Source: Isoetes taiwanensis
Taxonomy: Eukaryota > Streptophyta > Lycopodiopsida > Isoetales > Isoetaceae
Direction: 5' to 3'
DNA: 64,000 nucleotides
NCBI GenBank assembly: GCA_021234155.1
Contig: JAJEKV010000003.1
Coordinates: forward strand, 6,882,413-6,946,412
Both the position numbers and the translations under genes were made by a program. Positions 34,790 through 44,539 of this stretch are shown here, one piece after another. Within the stretch, counting starts at the first letter, position 1; each line of letters begins with the position of its first letter. The notes under the pieces were generated by a model that did no database searches, had not been told where the DNA came from, and worked only from the letters and a program-made list of their open reading frames with translations.

Positions 34790-36790
34790 CATTGCTATTT
34801 CTTCAAAGTTGCTTTCTACCATGATCATGAAAAATAACTTGATCATAATATCTTTGCATTCCTAATAATTTGTATATCAGATATGAAGGTATTTAGCCAA
34901 GATCAGATGCACTGGAACATACGTTTTTAATAGAATTCAATGAAGATCTGTTGTAAATAGAGTTACTTACAAATTAGTGATATTTTCTCTCAATTAGAGG
35001 ACATGAAATTAGATGGGATTCGTCATATTTATGATAATATCATCATTTTATCCTCTAAGCTACATCATGTTAGGCTTTGTTGCAGATGCCTTTTTGGGTT
35101 TGCTCAACACTGCACGTCAAGCTTGCACTAGACAAGCTTGCACTAGATGGTTAGCATGGATTTATTATGGCCATATGATAGATTCAGAGCCAAGATACTT
35201 GCCAAGGTCAAGGAATTTGTCAACTGCATAGCCTCTAGGAGGAAAATTTTGAGCAAAGATAGCAGCATTACAACAAGACGAGGATAACATCCATTGCATT
35301 GATGTCATGTTTGGAATATAAGTTGCTCAACAGGAGACGAAAAAATGCTGCAACATTGGGCATTTATTACAATGCAGCAACATTGCCAAGCATGAGCAGT
35401 TCATGGGTGGAGCATCTCCATTATGGCTTCACAAAGACCAAAGATGGTGGCCATGAGAGAGAGCTCAAATGATTGTCTGGTTGCTCACATTTGTTCCTAG
35501 ATAAAGGATGATGAAGGCAAATACATCAAAGCCACCAAAATATACCCTACATAAATACATAAGTAGAGTAAAAATATCCATGACACTTTACAATTACCTT
35601 TACGGGTGTTCTATACAGAATGTGGTCCAAAAGGATTCCATCATTTATACACAATGTGGTCCAAAGGGATTCCAAAATTTATGTGCAAGGTCTCATGTAC
35701 ATTGTTTTAAATCTAATCTAGAGTCGATGCCATAAAGATGTTCATTCTTCATTCTAAACTTGATAAATCCGCACGCATAAATGGCATGACCCAATTATAT
35801 AAACCATTTGTTCTAGTCATGTTTTATTTTGCAGGCTATATGTGGAAAGTTGTGCCGACTTTTGGGATGACCATAATGGTAAACCCTCGCTCACGTGGGT
35901 AAAGGGCATATACCAAGTATATACCAATATATACGCAAATATGCTGTGACTGGCCTAAACTGGTTGTTCGAGATAATCTCCCCATAATCTGCATGTTGCC
36001 TATTCTTCTTGCTATGGTAGAGCCCGTGACAGATACTCCATTCTACGAAGCTTTCACAATGGCCATTGCAGCTGAAGCCCTTCTCTATCAAGAGTCCACT
36101 CTCTGGAGACACTAGTACTCCACAGACTCCATTGTGAGCAGCAACGACAAACATTCTTACATTCTAAGGCTTCTCTGCCATGACAAAACCAAAAACTAGA
36201 TGAGGTATGTGCCGGCTTTTTTGTTTACATATATTTTCCCTTTTTCAATCTCGCCTTTCTCAATGATCAAATCAAATAATGGTAGTTTGACCTTGCAAAA
36301 TAGTTAGCAAGTTTGACCTTGCCAAAGTCTTCTAGTGTGCTTTTTGCTAGTTTGGATTTTGCTCAACATTAAAATTGGAAACAATCATTTGAATTTTGTT
36401 CTCCATTTTTGTATCAACATCCTTTTCATAAGAAGAGTGTTGGAAGCAATAAATGATCTATCCTTTACCTCTTCAAACTTAATCAAACAAGCAACTAGAT
36501 TTGCATTTAGAAACATATTTGACCAAAAACACATGTGATTGTTTGTATGTACCATGTCATGGCCACGTTATAATCCATGACAACGACAGGCGTCAATAGT
36601 ATTTAAGTTTATTCATTTTGATTGTTATTTTAAACCTTTGTAGATAAAAGAGCCTTGATTTCGAATATATATGTGGTGATCGAACGCATTTTGGAGGCTG
36701 ATGTGTGACATAATAGAATTGGAGATATTAAAATGGGAAGTTATCAAGTTTCGTTCAAATTATAGATTCCCAACACTTACAAACCCAAAC
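34790..36790. other. No recognised gene; Helitron body likely
   Basis: This stretch probably includes the body of the Helitron whose 3' end lies at 36794-36821, but I cannot find its 5' end. A 15-bp unit (CAAGCTTGCACTAGA) is duplicated at about 35118-35147. The minus-strand frame 36154-35891 (start MFVVAAHNGVCGVLVSPESG) looks protein-like but matches nothing I know. Confidence 0.4.
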
Positions 36791-36793
36791 ATT

Positions 36794-36821
36794 GCCCAGC
36801 AACGCCGGGCACCATTTCTAG
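36794..36821 (+). mobile_element. Helitron 3' terminus (Helitron 3)
   Basis: The hairpin GCCCAGC-AAC-GCCGGGC (one mismatch) is followed by ACCATTT and CTAG, then T. It matches the ends at 33121 and 48078. The T after CTAG is the last base of the minus-strand stop codon complement, so the element ends exactly at the coding end of the gene at 36822. Confidence 0.75.
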
Positions 36822-37598
36822 TTACATACATATTATTGTCATGCAATATGTGACAACGAGTCCAGAGAATAGGATGAACATAGCACACATGACTTGTATC
36901 TCAATAGAACCAGACAAAAGAAGATGAAGGTACCTATTATGTGAAATATCTTCTCTCACCCTTCCAGTTTTTGGTATAGTAGTAAGAGGATCGAAGCCCT
37001 TTTTGCCTTCGTTCCGATCCTTATAATCTTCCTCCCACGTTTTATATTCATCCCCCCAATTTGTTATTGCTTGTTGATGCCACTTCTCATATTCAATGTC
37101 TTTTTCAATTGCCCTCTTCTCGTAAAGTTTACAATTCACCCCATACAATGCAGCTAATGATGCAATCAGAGATAAAAGCGTGGGAATCCAAGCAAACCCA
37201 CATTTTCTTCTGTTAACTTGAGACACTCCTTGGAGAAGTACTCCTTGGAAAACGAAGTAAAAGCCTAGGAGCTGATAGATTTCATTCTTTAGGTTTCTTA
37301 AATCTTGCTCTTTCCGATTTATACGCTTACCATATATCTCATCTTCTTTCAAAAACTTCTCGTACTTTTCTTTTGCTTTCTCTTTTATTTTCTTTCTTTT
37401 TTTCTTTTCCTTTAGCCTTTGCTCTTCACTTTCTGGATATTCCACAGTAGAAACGCCTCCTACAGAAACATCTGCCACAGGTGGTGAGAAGCCATTTGCT
37501 GCCTGCAAATTCCCGCCAGAAGCGGATGAATCCACCATTTTTGCCTCCGTTGATGTTTGTGCAGACAGCTTTCCACAACTGGAGCCACTAGCACTCAT
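36822..37598 (-). CDS. Three-helix membrane protein, paralogue of the gene at 11855
   Basis: The protein is 258 aa and starts MSASGSSCGK. Residues 1-57 are Ser/Gly-rich. Residues 58-90 are a Lys/Glu-rich coiled coil. The conserved block RKEQDLRNLKNEIYQLLGF (95-113) leads into predicted helix 1 (108-126), helix 2 (136-154), a charged loop (160-215) and helix 3 (233-256). It aligns with the 222-aa plus-strand protein at 11855 over helices 1-2 and the EKW.QQAI motif, and less well at the C-terminus, where it is 4 residues shorter. No named domain is recognised. A Helitron end directly follows the stop codon, so its 3' UTR is transposon-derived. A possible 5' exon (37741-37797) with a GTATGT donor lies upstream. 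Confidence 0.65.
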   Translation of the reverse strand: MSASGSSCGKLSAQTSTEAKMVDSSASGGNLQAANGFSPPVADVSVGGVSTVEYPESEEQRLKEKKKRKKIKEKAKEKYEKFLKEDEIYGKRINRKEQDLRNLKNEIYQLLGFYFVFQGVLLQGVSQVNRRKCGFAWIPTLLSLIASLAALYGVNCKLYEKRAIEKDIEYEKWHQQAITNWGDEYKTWEEDYKDRNEGKKGFDPLTTIPKTGRVREDISHNRYLHLLLSGSIEIQVMCAMFILFSGLVVTYCMTIICM

Positions 37599-37740
37599 TG
37601 CTACTATTGCTATTCAAGTATAATTTGCACTTATCCATGTACAGTTCACAATCAAAGGACCAATTGTGAGGGAATTGTAGTAGAAATTTCTAATGTGCGA
37701 ATCAATAATCTATATATCTGTGGCACATGGCACTACATAC

Positions 37741-37797
37741 CTGGGATTTGAAGAGGTCTTCCATTAGACGCCTCCGATTTCTCTTCCTTAGAAGCAT
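37741..37797 (-). other. Possible upstream exon of the membrane-protein gene
   Basis: Nineteen codons on the minus strand (MLLRKRNRRRLMEDLFKSQ) end at a strong donor, CCAG|GTATGT. The acceptors available before the ATG at 37598 would not keep the frame open, so it may be a 5' UTR exon or a chance match. Confidence 0.25.
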
Positions 37798-37799
37798 TG

Positions 37800-39690
37800 C
37801 TGCTCTCTGTGCTCTATTCTATAGCAGAAATTGTCAATGATAAACTTTTCCAATTCCTTATTGCTAACATTATGGTCCAAAAAACGACGATTAGGCCAGG
37901 TCAGAATAGTCTATTGTAGCCAACAAATAACACAACGTTAAACGACATGTTGTGAATCAAACAAGCACAACAGCTCGAATCCAACTCATTACAGCTTTTA
38001 TTGGCTTAATTTACCAGTCTGAAGTTTTTTGACCTCGTGCTAACAATAACAGCGTGTTTTATTACTACATTTATTTTCCCAAGTTTAAAAAATAATGCGA
38101 CATGCTCTCAATGAAACACAACCTGTAGGAGAAAAGAAAAATGTGTCATATGCAAGATACAGTTGCAAGTTGATTGCCCTTTGGTTGTTCTCTTCTTTTG
38201 GAACAACTTGAAGCTCGAATTTTTGCTTCAAGATTTTAGTGTGCTAAAAAGACATGTCTTTGAAGCATCTTGGAGTAAGAGAGAATATTCGCAATAAACT
38301 AAAACGCTATCAACTTATCTCTCAACTTTTGACGAGCACGTTCTATTTTCTCGGTCAGTTGCATTGCAGTATTAGTTGTCAACTCAAATATTTATCTATA
38401 CTAGAAACGTGTGCCCGGTGATGTCAGGCACTAGTCATGGTGGGCACATGGATAGGCGAACGATAACGATGTATTGTCAATCCTGGATGCAATAGAATGG
38501 ATTAAGTAGATTTAATGGACTGTGTAGACTTAATGGACAGTTACACAATTTGTAAGTGAAATGTTTAGAAAATTGGGCTTTTATATAATGCAAAAATTAC
38601 TCAAAGTGCAATTTTGAGTGTCATGCAATCATAAAAAGTGGTAGATATAATGGGCATTCACAGTGATGGTAATTGAAGTGTGTTGGATACATGCATAAAA
38701 CATGTTGTTGCTGCTATTCCATGCAAGCATCATGTTGGAAATGATATTTTAATGCAAATCATGTGATGCGGGTATATGTAGGGATGTCTATCTATATGGG
38801 CTTCTAATATTCGTAAAGGTGTGTGTGTCCATGGCAAATGATACCAAATTTGGTGGCACTATAGATACATACTCGAACTTCATAAACTGGGTGGACTTTG
38901 ATGATGTAAACCTACAAATATCCTTAGTCATTATTCCTAAAGCCCTAAAAGACATGTGCTCAATGGTTACATGTAAATATAAGAGGTTAATAGTTATGGT
39001 GCTAGATAAACTATATAAAGTGGGCTATTTATTGAGTGGTTTGTCAATTCCTTGGTAGCTCCATCTTTAGTGGATAGTTTGCAAGCTTTAGGTCTAAATA
39101 ACAATAGATCTCCATGAAGATTTAGTTACATCTACTACGAGTACGTGTTCATTATCACCACGGACCAGTCACAAAGCATAAATGGATCGAATAAAAAGGT
39201 ACTACTTATAGTTACCTAAATGGCTTGAATAAAAAGGTACTACTTATAGTTACCTAAACTTTGTTCACACTTTGAGCAAACCCTTGTTTAGTTATTGCTT
39301 CTACACCATCAAGCCAGCAACCTAAATGTCCAAGGAGAATGTCCAAGGAGGAGGTAGTGGCAGCTTTCATCTATGATTCATAATCATGGCTGCATATACG
39401 AACGATGCTAACAGAAGTAGCTTCATTGGGCATGCATTCTGCCCCCTTCACCTACTTTGCAACTTGGAGTGCTTGATTTATTTGGCAAGTGATTAGACAA
39501 TTTTAATAAAAAAAATATTACAAAAAAAAGGGACCCAGGGCCAAATAGCATGTTTTTTCAAGACGAAAAACATAGTCGATTCAAATCGACTACGTCCCCT
39601 GCTGTCTCCTGCCTCCGTCGGCCCCTGCCAATATTCCCGTCGAAAAAATGCCAGAAAGGCAAGAAAAAGACAAAATTTCAGGTTCCCTTT
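37800..39690. other. No recognised gene
   Basis: Apart from the Helitron-like end at 38401 there is nothing supportable. The frame at 38819-39058 resembles no family. Confidence 0.4.
38401..38430 (-). mobile_element. Decayed Helitron 3' terminus (minus)
   Basis: On the minus strand the sequence reads TGCCTG-ACATCAC-CGGGCA, then CACGTTT and CTAG followed by T. The same GGGCACACGTTT string occurs on the plus strand at 39973 with the CTAG damaged, after CCCAGCAATACGTCGGG. Both look like older members of the Helitron family. Confidence 0.4.
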
Positions 39691-39699
39691 TTTTCCGTC

Positions 39700-39839
39700 G
39701 GTGAATTTCGGCGAGCTCGAAATTTCGCCTGGAATTTCGAGGTGACATGGCAGAGTCCACTCACGGCTGACGCTGCTCGTGGATCCGCCACGTCACCTCG
39801 AAATTCCAGGCAAAATTTCGAGCTCGCCGAAATTACACC
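39700..39839. repeat. 140-bp near-perfect inverted repeat (MITE-like hairpin)
   Basis: Arms 39700-39760 and 39779-39839 are 61 bp each and differ at about six positions. They contain TTTCGGCGAGCTCGAAATTT and the complement. The loop is only 18 bp. There are no flanking direct repeats. The transcribed sequence would form one long hairpin, so small-RNA production is plausible. Confidence 0.85.
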
Positions 39840-40173
39840 TTCCAAAAATAAATAAAGTCCATTTGTCAGTATCATCATGGGTTATTATCGGAATTCGGAA
39901 GTTGCACATATGGATGTTAAAGTCTGAGTAAACACGCATGCCAATGCCAAGACATTATCCCAGCAATACGTCGGGCACACGTTTAGTAATACCTACCTAG
40001 ATTTAAACTAGAACCCATCGCAAAAGTGACGACATTAGCATCAAGCAGGAGGAGGACGAGGAGAGCATGAGGACGAGGAGAATATCGTACTAGCAAGCGC
40101 CATAGGCAAGTTTGCATGCGAAAAACAAAAAACAAATGGCAAGAAAAAAAAGAATTTGCTCTTCGTTTTCATG

Positions 40174-40280
40174 TTGTATAAGGGTAACACAATTGAGACA
40201 CGATTCCCGGTTTGGCAGCGACCGGCGGAGGCCGGGAGCTGTCAACCGGGAATCGTGGATCAATTGTGTTACCCTTACAA
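40174..40280. repeat. 107-bp inverted repeat
   Basis: TAAGGGTAACACAATTGA on the left pairs with TCAATTGTGTTACCCTTA on the right. Inside, ACGATTCCCGG pairs with CCGGGAATCGT. The arms are about 50 bp with a few mismatches and a GC-rich tip (CCGGCGGAGGCCGG). It lies 486 bp upstream of the gene at 40766. Confidence 0.8.
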
Positions 40281-40765
40281 TATCATAACTGGGGAGGCTG
40301 CAGCTCATCTCAATTCTATCATTTTCTGAAAATCTTCGAGTTTGCTTCACCTGCGGCGACGGTTATCCACAAGGATCCCACAAATTAGCATTCCTGGAAA
40401 TTGGGACAAACGACGTGGCAGCACAAGAATGCACCACCGGACAAAAATCCGACCCAGTTATGATATTGTGGGGGGTATGCCCCATTCCCATATCCTATCA
40501 GTCGTGGGGCCATAGTGGTTCTGTGGACCCCAAAGTGAGAAAGTTCTACTTAGATGCACTCGAGACTAACTCGCAACTTGCTAGAGCATGTTCTTAGCAT
40601 TAGCCAGTATACTAAGATAGTCCTCTATGTAGTTGCGAGTTTGCCCAGAGACAGTAACCAGTACACTAAGATAGAGTATTCTTCTTGGATAGAGACGAGG
40701 GGCACATGCTTGGTCAGATATATCACAGCCGGCGCTCTGTGTTGAATTCGAAAAGGGGCTAAAGA

Positions 40766-41137
40766 ATGGGAGGCGGAGGATCCAAGCCTGAAAACGCTGG
40801 CGTTGCTCCCTCACAGGATAAAGATGTAGTTAAGATACAAAATTTAACAGAGCAGGAAGTGGTTATTCGAGAGAAGAACCGTCAGGTGCATGGTCCTATC
40901 AGGTATGAGCTTGCGGTTAATGAAATAAAAAGGGTGCCTCGCCCTCCTCCCGGTGGGACTTACATGCGACATGCTGTTTTGGTGAAAGACGTTGAAATAG
41001 GGGTCATTTCTAATGAAGATCTGGAAAAGAAACAAGGATTCACCATTCGTAGAAATGGCCGTGGTAAGTATGAAATTATCAGTGAAGAACGCGCTGAACC
41101 ATCGCGTACAGAAGAATCAGGCACTGCTATTGTTTGA
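40766..41137 (+). CDS. Small protein with N-myristoylation signal
   Basis: A single-exon frame of 123 aa begins MGGGGSKPEN. Gly2, Ser6 and Lys7 fit the N-myristoyltransferase consensus, so membrane anchoring is likely. Residues 22-95 are alternating hydrophobic and charged (VVKIQNLTEQEVVIREKNRQ, then a Pro-rich RVPRPPPGGTYMRHAVLVKD), suggesting a small beta-rich domain. The last 15 residues are acidic and Ser/Thr-rich. There is no transmembrane helix. Codon use and the clean frame suggest a functional gene, but I do not recognise the family. AATAAA-type signals lie downstream (about 41384). Confidence 0.6.
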   Translation: MGGGGSKPENAGVAPSQDKDVVKIQNLTEQEVVIREKNRQVHGPIRYELAVNEIKRVPRPPPGGTYMRHAVLVKDVEIGVISNEDLEKKQGFTIRRNGRGKYEIISEERAEPSRTEESGTAIV

Positions 41138-41590
41138 ATGAAGATAGCCTAATATTTGATATTTTTATTTGCCTGTGTTTTGTTGCAATAATAGCCTTTG
41201 ATGATGAACTAAGACTCTAAATTGGTCCTTAAAAGTTCAACCATCAACATGCTTTAGTTTTTAGGATTGCTTAAAAATTTGTGGTAGGAAACCATGTACT
41301 AGTTGTGAATGTAGCGAATATGAATGTAGCGAATAACGTTTGAATTTAGCTAATAACCTTTTATGCCCAACTTTTACAATGTTAAAATAAATTTTGTATT
41401 AATATTTTTTTCTATCACTTCTTCGTGTAATACACGTTTCTTGCCCTGAAGATTCCAAAATCTTCCACATCAAAGTGCATGATTCAATTTAAGAAAAAAA
41501 AAGGAAACACCCTTCAAAATCAATTATTTCTATGCTGCAATGGTCTTGCAACCAAAGAAAAAAACCATTGAAAATTGGAAAACAAAGCTT

Positions 41591-41745
41591 AGGGGATGGT
41601 GCCCATGAAGCGCCCACTTAAGGCGAAAGAAAATTATTATCATGGTTTTCACTCCCCACTTGACACACCATAATAGAATAGAATAGAATAGTTGGATCTT
41701 TAGCTTTCAATTGATACCACAACCCGGAGTTAGCTTTCAATACTC
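41591..41745 (+). repeat. Dispersed repeat, copy at 62132
   Basis: GGTGCCCATGAAGCGCCCAC, then ATTATTATCATGG and TTTAGCTTTCAATTGATAC, appear in the same order at 62132-62265. The order is kept although the spacing differs, and both loci continue with CCTTCAATGGAC-type repeats. Confidence 0.7.
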
Positions 41746-41782
41746 AAGTTTTAAGTTAGTAGGTCAATTGAATATCAATATA

Positions 41783-41882
41783 CCATATGTGCCCTTCATT
41801 GGACTCCAATAGACCACATATGCCGTTCAATGGACTCCAATAGACCACATGTGCCCTTCAATGGACTCCAATAGACTACCAT
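41783..41882. repeat. 33-bp minisatellite, three units
   Basis: CAATGGACTCCAATAGACCA recurs with CATATGTGCC or a close variant between. Related single units occur near 62345-62390. Confidence 0.8.
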
Positions 41883-42461
41883 TAAGTGCCCATCAGATGC
41901 CCACATGAAACCTTTAATGGCCCACTGCCTACATGTGCCTACTTGATGAGGTAACAACAAATTTAACATCAATTTCTTGTAGTGTAGGAAAATTATAAGA
42001 AGTACAAACACTTTCTAAACAACATGAGTAATGGACGTGACCCTTCAACAGCATGTGCTATTATCCCAAAACTCCTAGACTTCATTTCTAAATGAAAATA
42101 CTAGCATCGTCGGGCTTTGGTTTGGCTTAACTAGTGCCAAATATCGTGTTTGCTACACTTATAGGCCAAATTAAATAGCATACATGTTTATCAGGAAACC
42201 ACTTGGCCAAAACTACAAGCATCATGAAGCGCACATCATAATGTACCTATTCTGCCCCAGAGTCCAACACCTAATCTATCTTTGCAGACATTCGAGCATT
42301 AGTCCATGGCACTAACTGTTTTCGAAAATGCCAAACAACCCTAGTACAATACAACTTAAAGGATTTCAATTTGGTAGGGATGCATATCGTGATGCACAAT
42401 GCAACCAACATGGGATTGTTCGTGCAAATAGTGCAGTCCTCTCGCAACTCCAACTTGACAC

Positions 42462-42560
42462 GCCCCAAACCTTAACTCTGCCCAACAAATTCAGATAAGT
42501 CGGATGCATTGTCGGTCCAAACCTTGACTCTGCTTCACAAGTGCAGATAGGCTGGATTAT
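42462..42560. repeat. Imperfect tandem duplication
   Basis: CCAAACCTTAACTCTGC and CCAAACCTTGACTCTGC begin two adjacent segments. Both continue with AGATARG and a GGATKMA-like end. Confidence 0.55.
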
Positions 42561-42849
42561 CCTGACTCTTAGAGCATTCACGGAAGCTAGATCAGTCAAT
42601 ATACTCTAGAGAACCCTTCAGAGCATGGTACTGGCAGGACCTTAAATCGCCACACCCGAGATCACGAGTTCAAACCTAGCCAATATCGGTCTAGTAATGG
42701 GGATCCTAAAAATCCATTGGCCTCAACGTCAGGGTTCAAATACGACCAATTGATCCTATGGTAGAGACCTTAAACGTGCAATATGTACTCGATAATCACA
42801 TGCAAAGCAGCTCCTAGCATATCGCGCCTAAGTAGTGGATTGGCGTCCA

Positions 42850-43083
42850 TAGTAACACAATCACAGGGGGTTCTAGGGAGGATTTGATATGGATGCATAA
42901 CTCACCATTCCGTAGACCATACCCCTAACACAATTGAGTGGGTTATCATAAAAAAATAGAAAAATAAAAAAATAAAAACATAGATTTTCGATAGAGAAAC
43001 TAAGCAAGTTAGCTCGCTAGTTGTATTGGTTAAAACATTCTTATTAGGATATTGGATTATTTTGATATGGGTTTGAGTCTCCA
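42850..43083 (+). repeat. SINE-like repeat with tRNA-like boxes, copy 4
   Basis: This is the fullest copy of the family at 6982. It has AACACAATCACAGGGGGTTC, CCGTAGACCATACCCC, an A-rich stretch, then TTAGCTCGCTAG (A-box-like) and GGGTTTGAGTCTCC (B-box-like). A further fragment at 43318-43360 repeats only the first 40 bp. Confidence 0.65.
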
Positions 43084-43601
43084 CATTTCATATTCTAAAA
43101 TCTTAGGTGAACTCGTATAGATCTATGATTCCCCGTATGTCGTATTCCAAAACCTTAGGCAAACCTGTATTCCATATTTCAAAATCATAGGCACCCCCAA
43201 ACATAAATCACTATAATTGAAACGAGAGGCGTCTAGAGGCCCTAACATATGATGTGGGCCGTAGGATGGAGGGATCCAATGATCGAGGTTGTCTGGGGAG
43301 CACGTCGTTTAGAATATATAACACAATCACAGTGGGTTTCAAGGGGAATTTGATATGAAGAACTAAACCTTCAAGCTGGTTCCATTTATGAAATTCATAG
43401 AAAGACGCCTCTCTCAACTATAGGTTGGACATAAGGAAGGCTCTAATTTAAACTCAATACAAAACACATGGTAATAAACAGTCTTGCTGTCTAAATGAAA
43501 CCACTTGAAACATCCTATATTATAATGTTTTGGTGTAAGTAGTGCATCGCGCCCTAAAATATGAACGGTCCAGATTTGAATTTCAAGTTAGTTCGATGGC
43601 C

Positions 43602-44096
43602 CAGATTAGATTAGGGTTTCTTCTTTACGGATTAGGAGCAGCATACTCGAGGACCTCAATGCTGGATGTGGAGCTTAATCTGGATGATGCGGATACGGAT
43701 GCAGATGCGGATGATCTGGACTTCGCCACTCATACACTGGATCCGGTCTGGTTAAGGTAAGACTCAGATTGAGGTCGTTGGCAAATGGAAGATTGGCTTC
43801 AAAACGAAGAAACAAACTTGGAAAGTATTTGGGGAGCTTAACCTCCTAGAAGCACCTACATCTTCTCCAACTGCAGAGGAATTGAAGGACCCTTTAGGTT
43901 TCACATTCAAAATTCATTCTGTGACAGAGCTTTGCAATACGTCGATCAGAAAAGGCAGTTTATTTTACAAGATCGGCACTGTCACAAAATCGGGACCAGC
44001 TCAAGAGCTCTCCTTTTCAGGCCTTATTTCAAACTTCTTTTTGTTTGAAGCTTATTATGACATGATGCCATATCCGGCCTTGCTCCTTAAGAAGGT
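43602..44096 (+). CDS. Captured host-like coding region (unknown)
   Basis: The first part (from about 43596) reads IRLGFLLYGLGAAYSRTSML, an acidic repeat (DADTDADAD) and LDPVWLR, then a donor-like TTAAG|GTAAG. After a frame change the second part (43756-44096) reads VVGKWKIGFKTKKQTWKVFG, ELKDPLGFTFKIHSVTELC and PAQELSFSGL, and ends at a donor-like AAGAAG|GTTTGT. The composition is protein-like and consistent with exons carried by a Helitron. I recognise no domain. Confidence 0.35.
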
Positions 44097-44261
44097 TTGT
44101 TACCCTACCATAAGCTTTTCATCATTTCCTGTAAGGTTAGGATTAAGCTTGATTGGCTTTGTCTGGAAAAGCAATCATATATTGTTATATAAAATATTCT
44201 GAAATAGGCATGTCATTACTCAGTATGTGAGCCTTCAATTATTTAGGAATGGTTTGGGAAA

Positions 44262-44539
44262 TGCAAGGACGTTTTTTTTTGAGGAACGTGGGCCTTTATT
44301 ACTCAAAAGAATACAAAGAGTACATGGGGGACTCAAAACCCAGTGGAGAAGATATCCACTAGAGCAACACTACCCACCACATACATAACATGGAAAAGCA
44401 GAGAGTACAGATCACCATGAGCACAACTGTTTGCTATGAGTAGGTGTGAATCTGAAGATATTGTTCCCAAATGACACTTTTGATGTCATCCTTCAAGGAA
44501 GAACATTTGTAAGCCTTCACATTTGCAAGGACGTTTTTT
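44262..44539 (-). mobile_element. 5'-truncated L1-like insertion with 16-bp target duplication
   Basis: TGCAAGGACGTTTTTT occurs at 44262-44277 and 44524-44539. On the minus strand the insert encodes the ORF2 end NVKAYKCSSLKDDIKSVIWE, then a 3' UTR with an AATAAAG signal and an A tail. This is a short, fairly young insertion inside Helitron 2. Confidence 0.8.

Larger units (their letters stand above)
41140..42845. other. No recognised gene
   Basis: Repeat-rich spacer. It contains the dispersed repeat at 41591, a minisatellite at 41783 and a tandem duplication at 42462, plus a short AGAAT array at 41672-41690. Confidence 0.45.

Noticed and set aside
37741-37797. In-frame first exon of the minus-strand membrane-protein gene
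   Set aside because: The donor is good, but every nearby acceptor gives a stop before the ATG at 37598, so it was kept only as a weak possible UTR exon.
38395-38427. TCTATACTAGAAACG read as a Helitron 5' end on the plus strand
   Set aside because: It does not match the 5' ends at 30073 and 43513; it fits better as a decayed 3' end on the minus strand.
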